In this document: one piece after another, positions 45,901 to 56,589 of the stretch
Layout: every line of letters starts with the position of its first letter
Position numbering within the stretch: position 1 is the first letter of the stretch
NCBI GenBank assembly: GCA_003427395.1
Contig: BFEA01000039.1
Span: 843,434 to 907,433, forward strand
Origin: Chara braunii
Lineage: Eukaryota; Streptophyta; Charophyceae; Charales; Characeae
Length of the DNA stretch: 64,000 nucleotides
Reading direction: 5' to 3'
Notes under the pieces: model-generated
Seen by the model: only the letters and a program-made list of their open reading frames with translations
Told to the model about the DNA's origin: nothing
The model's database searches: none
Position numbers and translations under genes: made by a program

Positions 45901-46771
45901 ATCTCAGGCTTGTCTTACATTACAATGCTAATGTGGGGAAGTTTGAGAACATTGAGTTATTCAAGCGGATCCGTGCTAATCGATTCGAGATGGTGGACAA
46001 CCAGGTGTGTAATCTGTTTCTGTGGACAGATGGGAGACAATCTTACCTAAACGAGATCCTTGCTAGTGCATAACATTATGGATGAGAAGTTCATCCGGCG
46101 AGCACAACGACTTCAATTAGTTCCTGAAAACATGCCGATTCACTAGATTAGATTTTTTGACTTGCTTAGAGATGTGGAATGATTTTTTTCTTAGGGTAAC
46201 TCTCGTTGGATGTTTGCATAAACATGGCGAGGTTTTCATATGAGTTTTATTGATATAGCTTATATTTTCATCGTTCGCGTAACCTCCAATGTCACTCTCG
46301 AGTCATTATGAGTGTTAAAACTACTTCATCCGAAAATATCTACGATATCGTTTACATTAGGAACACCACGATGGGGTACCTTTTTCGGATGCGTCAACCT
46401 TTCCGTGCCATAGTATGAAAACTAATCTCTCGGATGACCTCCCTCTATGACTCACAAACAGTTCGAGTTGTGTGAGAAAAATCTCCCGTTACTATTTTGA
46501 TTTTTTATGACGACGACTTTGCATGACTCGACCACATTGAGACTTATGCTCGAAAGGACCGACATTTGTATCACGGCTAAACATGAATTTTGTTTCCTCA
46601 CGAGGTTGCCCATGTTGGATTATTCATATGTCGAAGTCATTGTTGTTTTGGCTCGGCAAGGTAATTGAAATAAAAATGAAAAAAAATTGATAGGACCAAC
46701 CGGATGAATAGCATTCGGGTGACCCAATGATGGTACTATCATGCTTTAGTATTGAGGTAACTGGACGCTTG
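42006..46771. other. No recognisable gene; AT-rich DNA with low-complexity tracts
   Basis: A G-rich tract with (CA)n and then (GA)n lies at 42,809-42,901, and a G run at 42,949-42,967. Between 43,300 and 46,770 there are short frames on both strands (for example 43,661-44,095 minus and 45,486-45,812 plus) without recognised motifs. TATAAAAG at 43,445 is a possible but unsupported TATA box. Confidence 0.5.
42809..42967. repeat. Compound low-complexity tract: G-rich, (CA)n, (GA)n, G run
   Basis: A G-rich stretch (GGGGGAGG..., about 42,809-42,832) is followed by (CA)n (42,833-42,851), (GA)n (42,851-42,901), then a short unique spacer, then another G run (42,949-42,967). This is a long purine-rich strand able to form unusual structures; the biological effect is unknown. 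Confidence 0.95.
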
Positions 46772-46947
46772 TTGAAAGAAGGTTCACAACACGTGTAGTT
46801 TTCATCAAATATATATTACATATGCAACTTAGTCCCCCTTTTTTTTATTGCTCATGTTTTCCTCACTCTTACTCTCAATTTTCAGGACTCATTTGAAAAG
46901 TTGCGGATTTTTCATCATAGATGTTGTTTGGCTTGCCCGAACAGTTA
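46772..46947 (-). repeat. Satellite terminal block, left copy (inverted)
   Basis: Its reverse complement matches 54,793-54,972 and, less well, 56,401-56,567. Shared landmarks (in the right-hand orientation) are GGGCAAGCCG, AACATCTATGATGA, ACAACTTTTCAAAT, TGAGAGTAAAAGT, AAAGTTGCATAT and ACGTGTTGT. It borders the 81-bp array. Confidence 0.85.
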
Positions 46948-49585
46948 ATCATAGTGGTTCCTTTTATGGTCTTTGGGACGTTCATCACTTCATGATGTTT
47001 CATGATTTTCGGGTAACTTAAACAGATGGTCATAAGGGTTGTTTTCATGGTCTTAAGGACATTCATCACTTTAGGATGTTTCATGATTTTCGACCAACTT
47101 GAACAGATGACCATAAAAGTTGCTTTCATGGTCTTCGAGACGTTAATCACTTTAGAACGTTTCATGATTTACGAACAACTTGAACAAATGACCATAAGGG
47201 TTGTTTTCATCGTCTTTGAGACATTCACCACTTCAGGATGGTTCATAATTTTCGAGTACATTCAACAGATGACCGTAAGGGTTGCTTTCAGGGTCTTCGA
47301 GAAGTTCATCATTTAAGACAGTTCATGATTTTCGTGCAACTTAAAAAAATAGTCATGAGGGTTGCTTTCGTGGTCTTCGGGATGTTAATCACTTCATGAG
47401 GCTTTATGATTTTCGGGTCGTTTTAACAGATAACCATAAGAGTTTTTTTCATTGTCTTCAAAATCTTCATCACTTCGGGATGCTTTAAAATTTTCAAGTA
47501 GCTAGAACAAATGGTCACAAGGGTTGTTGTCAAAGTATTCGGAACGTTCATCACTTGATGACGCTTCATGATTTTCTGAACGACTTCAACAAATGACCAT
47601 AAAAGTTGCTTTCATGTTTTTCGAAATGTTAATGACTTAAGAACACTTTATGATTTTGGGGCAGCTTGACAAAATGGTTTTAGAAATTGCTTTCATGCTC
47701 TTCGGAACGTGCCTCATTTTATAATGTTTCACGGTTTTCGATCTCTTTAATAAATAACCATAATAGTTGCTTCCATGGTCTTCAAGCATTCATCACTTCG
47801 AGATGCTTCATGATTTTCGGGTCGCTTCAACAAATAACCATAAGGGTTGCTTTCATTGTCTTCGAACGTATATCACTTAAGGATGTTTCATGATTTTCAG
47901 GTCGTTTGGGCAAATAACAAGAAGGGTTTCTTTCATGGTCTTCGGGGCGTTCATCACTGCATGATGCTTCATGATTTTCAAGTAGCTTCAACAGATGGCC
48001 ATAAAGGTTGCTTTTATGGTATTCGGGGCGTACATCATTTCGGGAGGCTTCATGATTTTTAAGTCACTTTAACAAATAACAAGAAAGGTTGCTTTCATGG
48101 TTTTCGAGACGTTCGTAATTTTGGGATGTTTCATGATTTTTGGATAGCCTCAACAAATAACCATAAGGGTTGTTTTCATGGTCTTCATGACGTTAATAAC
48201 TTCAAAATGCTTCACGATTTTCGAGTAGCTTGAACAGATGACAACAAGGGTTGCTTTCTTGTCTTCGAAACGTTCATGACTTTGAATGCTTTATGTTTTT
48301 TTATAGCAAGAACAAATGACAAGAAGGGTAATTTTCATAAATCTTCGGGACATTTCTCACTTTTGAATGCTTCATGATTGTCAAGTTGCTTAATCAAATT
48401 ATCATAAGGGTGATTTTTATGATTTTCAGGACGTTCATCGCTTCATTTGCTTCATGATTTTCGCGTAGCTTGAACAAATGACCATAAGTGTTGCTTTAAT
48501 GGTTTCCATGATATTTATCACTTCGGGATGCTTTATGATTTTCGGGTACCTTCAACAAATTGTCACAAATATTGTTTTTGTGGTTTTCGAGACCTTCATC
48601 GCTTCGGGATGCTTCATGATTTTCATGTAGATTGAACAAATGGTGATAAGAGTTGCTTTCGTGGTTTTTAAGATGTTCATCATTTCAAGAAATTTCATGA
48701 TTTTCGGGTACCTTGAACATATGGCCATAAAAATTGCTTTCATGATCTTTGAGAGGTTCATAACTTCAGGACGCTTCATGATTTTCGGGTAGCTTGAACA
48801 AATTATCATAAAAGTTGCCTTCATGGTCTTCGGGACATTCATCACTTCGGGATGTTTCATGATTTTCGAGCATCTTGAACAAATGACAATAAAAATGATT
48901 TTCATGGTCTTCGAGATATTCAATACTTCGGGATGCTTCATGATTTTTGGGTAGCTTGAACAAATGACCATAAAGGTTGCTTTCATGGTCTTCGAGACGT
49001 TCATCACTTTGGGATGTTTCATAATTTTCAGATAGCTTGAATAGATGGTCATAACAGTTACTAACATGGTCTTCAAGATCTTTATCACTTCGAGATGCTT
49101 CATGATTTTCAGGTAACTAGAACAGATCACAATAAAGGTTGTTTTCATAGTTTTCGGGTCGTTTATCACTTTAGGATGCTTTATGATTCTCTGGTAGTTT
49201 GAACAAATGACCATAAGGTTTGCTTTCCTAGTCTTCGAGACGTTATCACTTTGAGATGCTTCATGATTTTAAGGTATTGAACAAATGGTCATAAAGGTTA
49301 CTATCACGGTCTTCGGAACATTTATTGCTTCGGGATGCTGAATGATTTTCGGATGGCTTGAACAGTTGGCCATAAGGGTTGTTTTCATGTTTTTCATGTT
49401 TTTTATGACGTTCATCACTTCACGACGGTTCATGATTTTCGGGTAGCTTGAACAGATGACCATAAGGGTTGCTTTCATGGTCTTTGGGACGTTCATCACT
49501 TCAAGATCTTTTATGATTTTTTTATAGCTTGAACAAATGACAATAAGACTTGCTTTCATGATCTTCGCGACGTTCATCACTTCAG
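46948..49585 (-). repeat. 81-bp satellite, left arm
   Basis: About 33 degenerate units of 81 bp. On the plus strand the unit reads around CATGATTTTCGGGTAGCTTG, AACAAATGACCATAAGGGTT, GCTTTCATGGTCTTCGGGAC and GTTCATCACTTCGGGATGCT. The unit is 27 codons, so minus-strand frames stay open over many units (up to about 220 residues) and read as repeats of the type KIMKHPEVMNVPKTMKATL. Two frames are open at the same time, so coding is doubtful. Confidence 0.95.
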
Positions 49586-52500
49586 ACTCGAAGACCATGA
49601 AAGCAACGCGTATGACTATTTGTTCAAACTACTAAAAAATCATGAAGCATCTTGAAGTGATAAACGTTTCAAAGATAATGAAAACAACCCTTACAACTAT
49701 TTGTTCAAACTACCCGAAAATCATGAACGTACCGAAGTGATGAACGTTTCAAACACAATGAAAACAAACCTTATGATCATTTGTTCAAGCTACCTAAAAC
49801 CATGAAATATCCTGACGTGATGAACGTCACGAAGACCATGTTAACAACCGTTATGACCATTTAGAGATAGCAGAAAATCATGAAACATCATGAACTGATG
49901 AACATCTCAAAGATCATGAAAGCAACCTTTATGATTTTTTGTTAAAGTTGCCATAGAATCATGAACCGTTATGAAGTGATGAATGTCCCAAAGACAATGA
50001 AAGCAACTATTATGGTCATTTGTTTAAGCTTCCATGAAATAATGACAGCGACTTGAAAATCATGTAACTTTATGAAGTGATAAACATCATGAAGACCGTG
50101 AAAACAACTCTAATGACCGTCTGTTCAAACTGTCATAGAATCATCAACCGTCATAAAGTGATGAATGTCCCGAAGATCATAAAAGCAACCCTTATAACCA
50201 TATGTTCAAACTCCATGAAAATCATGAACTGTGCTGAAATAATAAACGTCTCGAAGACCATGAAAACAACCTTTATAACAGTCTCTTCAAGCTGCCTAAA
50301 AATCATGAACCGTGATGAACGTCTCGAAGACTACGAAGGAACACCTAACGGCCATCTGTTTGAACTGCCTGAAAATCATGAAGCATTATGAAGTGATGAA
50401 GTTCTGAAGACCATAAAGGCAACCCTTGTGGCCATCTGTTCAAACTGTCCGAAAATCATGAAGCATCCGAAAGTGAAGAACGTCCGAAGACCATGAAGGC
50501 AACCGTTTTGGTCATCTCTTCAAGCTGCATGAGAATCATAAAGCATCCGAAAGTGATAAACGTGTTGAAGATCATGACCATCTGTTAAAGCAACCCGAAC
50601 ATCATAAAGCATCCCAATTTGACGAACGTCCCGAAGTTCATAAAGACAAACTTTATAGCGATCTGTTCAAGCTACGTGAAAATCATGAAGCATCACGAAG
50701 TGATGAACGTTCCCAAGTTCACGAACAAAACATGTACGACCATATGTTCAAGCTACCAAAAAATCATGAAGCATCCCGAAGTGATGTATGCCCCGAAGTC
50801 CACAAAGACAACCCTTATGACCATTTGTTCAATCGGTCAAAAAATCATGAATTTTGATTAAGTGATGAATGTCCCAAAGACCATGAAAACAACCTTTATG
50901 GCCATTTGTTCAAGTTGTCAAAAAATAATGAACTATATTCAAGTGATGAACGTCTTGAAAACCATGAAAGCAACTCTTATGACCATCTATTAAAGATGCA
51001 AAAAAATAATGAATTGTCATGAAGTAATGAATATCTCGAAGTCTATGAAGACAACCCTAATGACCATTTGTTCAAACTTTACGAAAATAATGAACCGTTC
51101 TAAGTGGTGAACATTCCGAAAATAATGAAGGCAACTCTTATTGTCATCTGTTCAAGCGGCCTGAAAATCTTGAACCGTTCTGAATTGACGAATGTCCCGA
51201 AGATCATGAAGACAACCAATATGATCATTTTTTCAAACCCCTTGAAAATTGTGAACCTTCATAAAGTGATGAACATCCCGGAGTCTATGAAGGCAACTCT
51301 TATGACCATCTACTTAAGCTTCATGAAAATCTAGAACCGTCCATAAGTGATGAACTTGGCGAAGTGCATGAACGCAACCCTTGTGGCCATTCGTTTAAGC
51401 TATCCGAAAATTATGAAGCATCTTGAAGTGATGAACGTATCTAAGACCATGAAGATAACCCTTATGACCATTTGTTTAAACTACCTGAAAATCATGACAC
51501 ATCCCTAAGTTATGAACGTTCCGAAAATAAAAAAGACAACCTTTATGACCATCTGTTGAAGCTATCTGGAATCATAAAACATCCCAACGTGATGAACGTC
51601 CCGAACGCCGCGTTAGCAACCCATATGAATTTTTTTTCAAATGATTAAAAAATCATGATACATCCTTAAGTGATGAATGTCTTGAAAACCACGTTAGCAA
51701 CCCGTATGGTTATTTGTTCAAGCGACCAAAAATCATGAACCGTCATGAAGTGATAACTTTCTTAATCTCATGTTTGCAACCTTTATGGTTATTTGTTCAA
51801 ACCATCAAAAAATCATAAGTCGTCTTGAAGTGATAACGTCTCGAAGACCATGAAAATAACCATTACGGCTATCTGTTAAAGCTGCACAAAAATAATGAAT
51901 CGTCTAATATGATAAACGTCTTAAGATCATGAAAGCAACCCTTATAACCATTTGTTGAGGCTTGACGAAAATAATGAATCATCATGAAGCGATAAACGTC
52001 CCGAAGACCATGAAAACAACTTTTGTGACTGCTTTTTAAAGCTGCTTGAAAGTAATTAACCGTTCTAAGGTGATGAAAATCTCGAACATCATGAAGGCAA
52101 TCGTTATTGTCATTTGTTGAAATCGAATGAAAGTAATGAACCGTCCTACGTGATGAACGTCTCGAACGTTTCCAGCCATATGTTCAAGCAACCTAAAAAT
52201 CTTGAAACATCCTCAAGTGATGAGTGTCATGAAGTCCATGAAGACAACCCTTATGACCGTATGTTTAAGCTGACTGAAAATTTTGAACCGTCCTAAAGTG
52301 ATGAACACCCTGAAGTTGATGAAGACAATCCTTATGGTCATCTGTTCAAACTGCTTGAAAATCTTGAATCGTTCGAAGAGATGAACGTTCAGAAGTTAAT
52401 GAAGACAACCCTTATGACAATCTGTTCAAGCTACCCAAAAATTATGATGGATCTTGAAGCGATGAAAGTTTCGAAGTCCATGAAGGCAACACTTATGACT

Positions 52501-54792
52501 ATGTGTTAAAGCTGCCGGAAAATCGTGAATTATCACGAAGTGATGAACGTTCCAAAGACCATGAAAGCAAGCCTTATGACCATTTATTCAAGCTACCCGA
52601 AAATCATAAAGCATCCCGAAGGGATGTACGACTCGAAGACCATGAAAAAAAACATATATGGTCATCTGTCGAAGCTATCCGAAAATCATGAAGCATCCTA
52701 AAGTGATGAACGTCTAGAAAACCATGAAAGCAACCCTTATGATTATCTATTAAAACTACCCGAAAATATTAAAGCATCCCGATAAATGAATATCCGAAAA
52801 TCATCAAAGCAACCCTTACGGCCATCTTTTCGACTGACCCGAAAATCATGAACCCTCCCGAAATGAAGAACGCCCCGAAGATCACATCAGCAATCCCTAT
52901 GACATCTGTTCAATCGACCTATAAATCATGGAGCTTCTCAAAATGACGAGCGCCTCGAAGACCATGATAGCAACCCTTATAGCTATCTGTTCAAGCGATT
53001 ATGAAATCATGAAGCCTCCCGAAGTGATGAATATCCCAATGATCATGAAAGCAACCCGTATGACTATTTGTTGAAGTTCCTCGAAAAATCTTGAACCGTC
53101 ATGAAGTAGTGAACATCCCGAAGATCATGAAAGCGACTTTTATAGTCATTTATTGAAACTGCCAGAAAATTATAAACCGTCTCGAAGGGATGAACACCCC
53201 GAAGACAATAAAAACAACACTTATGGTCATTTACTTAAACTGTCTGAAAATCATGGACTTTCCTGAAGTGATGAACATCCCGAAGACCATGAAGACCACC
53301 CTTATGATCATCTGTTTAAGCTACCTGAAAATCATGAACAATCGTGAAGTGATGAACGTCTCGAAGTCAACCCTTAGGGTCATCTGTTCAAACTGCCTGA
53401 AAATCATGAACCGTCATGTGGTGATGAACGTTCCAACGACCATGAAGGCAACTTCTATGACCATCTATTCACGCTGCTTAACAATCTTGAATTGTGTTGA
53501 AGTGATCAACGTCTCGAAGACTATAAAGACAACTCTTATAGCCATCTGTTCAAGCTACCCGAAAATCATCAACCATCCTGAAATGTTGAACATCCCGAAG
53601 ACCATGAAGGCAAACCTTATGACGATTTGTTGAAATTGTCTGAAAATAATGAAGCATCATAAAGTGATGAACGTCCCGAAGTCTATTGAGACAATCCTTA
53701 TGATCATCTGTTCAAGCTACCTTAAAATCATGAAGCATCCCGAAGTGATGAACCTCTCGAAGTCCACTGAGGCAACCCCTATGACCATCTGTTCAAGCTA
53801 CTCGAAAAACATGAAGCATCTCAAAGTGATGAACGTCCCGAAGTCCATAAAGGTAACCCTTACAGCGACCTGTTGAAGCTACCGGAAGATCATGAAGCAT
53901 CCTGAAGTGATAAACGAGTCGAAGTCCACGGAAGCAACCCTTACGACCATCTGTTGAAGCTATCCGAAAATGATGAAGCATCCCAAAGTGATGAACGTCT
54001 CGAAGTCCGCGAAAAAAACCCTTAAGACCATTTGTTCAAACCTTCTGAAAATCATGAAGCAACCCGAAGTGATGAACGTCCTGAAGTCAAAAAAAAAAAA
54101 TCAATGTAATGAACATCCTGAAGACTGTGAAAGCAATCCTCATGGCTATCTGTTCAAGCGACCCGAAAATCATGAAGCATCCTGAAGTGATGAATTTTTT
54201 GAAAACCATAAAAACAACCCTTATGGTTATCTTTTAAGGAGACTCGAAAATCATGAAGCATGTTGAAGTGAGGAACGTCTCGAAGACCATAAAAGCAACC
54301 CTTATGGTCATCTATTAAAGCGATCTGAAAATCATGAAGCATTATGAAATAATGAACATCCCGAAGACGACGAAAGTAACTTTTTTGGCCATCTGTTAAA
54401 ACGACAAAAAAATCACGAAGCGTTATGAAGCGATGAACGTTCCAAATACCATGAAAGCAACCATTATGACCATGTGCTCAAGTTGCTCGAAAATCATGAA
54501 ACGTCTTGAAGTGATGAGCGTCCTGAAGATCCTAAAAATATTTATTATGACCATCTGTTCAGACTGTCATGAAACGTCTTGAAGTGGTGAACGTCCCGAA
54601 GACAATGAAAGCAACCCTTATGACAATTTGTGCAAACTACCCGATAATCATAAAACATTATGAAGTGATGAACGTGTAGAAGACCATGAAAACAACTCAT
54701 ATGACCATTTGTTCAAGCTACCTGAAAATCATGAAAGATCATGAAGTAATGAAAGTCCCGAGAACCATGAAAATAACCGCTATGACTACATG
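49586..54792 (+). repeat. 81-bp satellite, right arm (opposite orientation)
   Basis: From about 49,586 the unit appears as its reverse complement (for example GAAGACCATGAAAGCAACCC, CCGAAAATCATGAAGCATCC) for about 64 units. The switch occurs within GTTCATCACTTCAGACTCGAAGACC, with no spacer. Units differ from each other at many positions. One poly-A insertion lies near 54,091. Confidence 0.95.
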
Positions 54793-54972
54793 TTTGGGCA
54801 AGCCGAATAACATCTATGATGAGAACAACATGGACGATGAGAAATCCACAACTTTTCAAATTAGTTTTGAAAATTGAGAGTAAAAGTTACGAAAACATGA
54901 ACAATGAAAAATGAGTGGAACAAAGTTGCATATATAATATATGTATGATGAAAATTAAACGTGTTGTATGAT
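54793..54972 (+). repeat. Satellite terminal block, right copy 1
   Basis: Inverted relative to the left block. It has an additional ~18 bp (GAGAACAACATGGACGAT) absent from the left copy. Its last bases (ACGTGTTGTATGATCCAC) overlap the start of the degenerate gag fragment. Confidence 0.85.
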
Positions 54973-55245
54973 CCACTAACTCGTAATGCCCAATGGTGAT
55001 ATTTCGTCAATCAAAACACCCCAGTCCGTATCCCTCGCTACCTTCCTGACAATTTTTTTCATTTCATCCACCGTCGCAACGACTACCATTACGTCTTCCC
55101 CCTCGACCTCTACTATTGCCTCGCCCAACACTATTGCGACCCTCGTGGTCACAACCACCGTTCTCTTGGTCACCACCCTATCCTTGTTCTTGAGTTCCCC
55201 TTCAACCACACTAGTTTGTGATGCTTGCTGCGTGGGAAACTTCTA
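54957..55245 (-). pseudogene. Degenerate gag fragment (Gly-rich region next to the zinc knuckle)
   Basis: This matches 57,870-58,160 in the same orientation: CTTCCTG, GTC(G/A)CAACGACTACCATTACG-like, CCCCTCGACCTC(C/T)AC, ATTGCCTCGCCC, CTTGTTCTTGAGTTC and TTGTGATGCTTG are shared. In the intact copy this encodes the Gly/Asn-rich segment before the CCHC knuckle. Here several small deletions and the absence of the first knuckle Cys show decay. No other part of gag is present. Confidence 0.8.
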
Positions 55246-55395
55246 ATGTGGATAAGAGAGAACCTGGTGAAAATCATGAATTCTGAAAAAAACAATTATC
55301 AATTATGAAATTGAAATTGAGAGGACAGTTGTGTTGTTCATTGTGAAACCACATAGTAAACTGAGTTTTCAACTTTTCATATCAATCACGGTATT

Positions 55396-56400
55396 AAAAC
55401 ACATGCGTCCTGAAAACTTCAGGAAGCGATGAATATCTTGAAGACCATAAAAACAACTCTTATAGCTACCTCACAGGCTACATGGACATCTTGAATCCTC
55501 ATGAAGTGATGAATGTCCTAAAGACAATGGAAACAACATTTATAACCACATATTCAAACTATCTGAAACTTATGAAACATCTTGAAGCGACGAACGTCTT
55601 GAAGATCATGAAAGCAAACCTTATAGTCATCTGTTTAAATTACCTGAAAATCATGAAATGACCATAAGGGTTGCTTTCATGGTCTTCGGGACGTTCATCA
55701 CTTCGAGATGGTTCATGGTTTTCGGGTAACTTGAACAAATGACCATAAGGTTTGCTCTCATGATTTTTGGGACGTTCATCACTTCGGGATGATAATGGTC
55801 TTAGGGTAGCTTGAACAGATGGACAATGTCCCAGGCCTGAAGTGATGACCGTTTCGAAAACCATGAAACCAACCTTTATGGCCATATGTTCAAGCTCTCT
55901 AGAAATCATGAAACATACTGAAGATCAAGAAAACAACCCCTATGACTATCTGTTCAAGCTATCCTAAAGTTATGACACATCCCAAAGTGATGAATGTCCT
56001 GAAGACCATGAAAGTAACCCTTATGATCATCTGTTCAAGCTACCCGAAAATCATGAAACATCAATGGTCTTCGGATAGCTTGAATAGATGAACAATGTCC
56101 TCAGTCCTGAAGTGATGAACGTAAAAAAAAACATGAAAGCAACCTTTGTGACCATATGTTCAAGCTACCCGAAAATCATGAAACGTACTAAAGTGACGAA
56201 CGTCCCAAAGATCAATAAAACAACCCCTATGACTATCTGTTCAAGCTATTCTAAAATCATGAAACATCCTGAAGTGATGAACATCCCGAAGACCTTGAAA
56301 GTAACCCTTATGACCATTTGTTCAAGCTACCCGAAAATCATGGAACTTCATGAAGTGATGAACGTCTTGAAGACTATGAAAGCAGCCGTTATGACTATCT
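55396..56400. repeat. 81-bp satellite, third block with mixed orientation
   Basis: About 12 units: right-arm orientation to about 55,660, left-arm orientation from about 55,661 to 55,833, then right-arm again, with a further short inverted piece at 56,064-56,100. A ~269-bp segment containing the inversion junction is repeated in tandem (first base pairs AATGGTCTT at 55,794 and 56,063). Confidence 0.9.
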
Positions 56401-56567
56401 GTTTTTGCAAGTAGGAAAACATGTATGATGAAAACAACATGAACGAAAAACAATTCAATTTTTTAAAAGTGAGGAAAAAATGAGTGATGAAAACAAAGTT
56501 GCACTAAGTTGTATATATAGTATATGACATTGTATGATGAAAATTATATGTGTTGTTAACCTTCTCT
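56401..56567 (+). repeat. Satellite terminal block, right copy 2
   Basis: It contains TGCAAGTAGGAAAAC, ACATGTATGATGAAAACAACATG, GTTGCACTAAGTTGTATATA and GATGAAAATTATATGTGTTG, in the same orientation as right copy 1 but more diverged. It lies directly against the truncated end of the gag-pro pseudogene. Confidence 0.75.
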
Positions 56568-56589
56568 CATGCTGGATCACACATGATTA

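Noticed and set aside
48552-49214. 220-aa minus-strand frame in the satellite, and similar plus-strand frames at 50,077-50,391 and 53,190-53,633
   Set aside because: The 81-bp period keeps several frames open together. Without evidence of selection I treat these as satellite, not genes, and mention coding origin only as a possibility.
46948-56400. CRISPR-like array
   Set aside because: Units are contiguous and degenerate with no unique spacers, and the context is eukaryotic.
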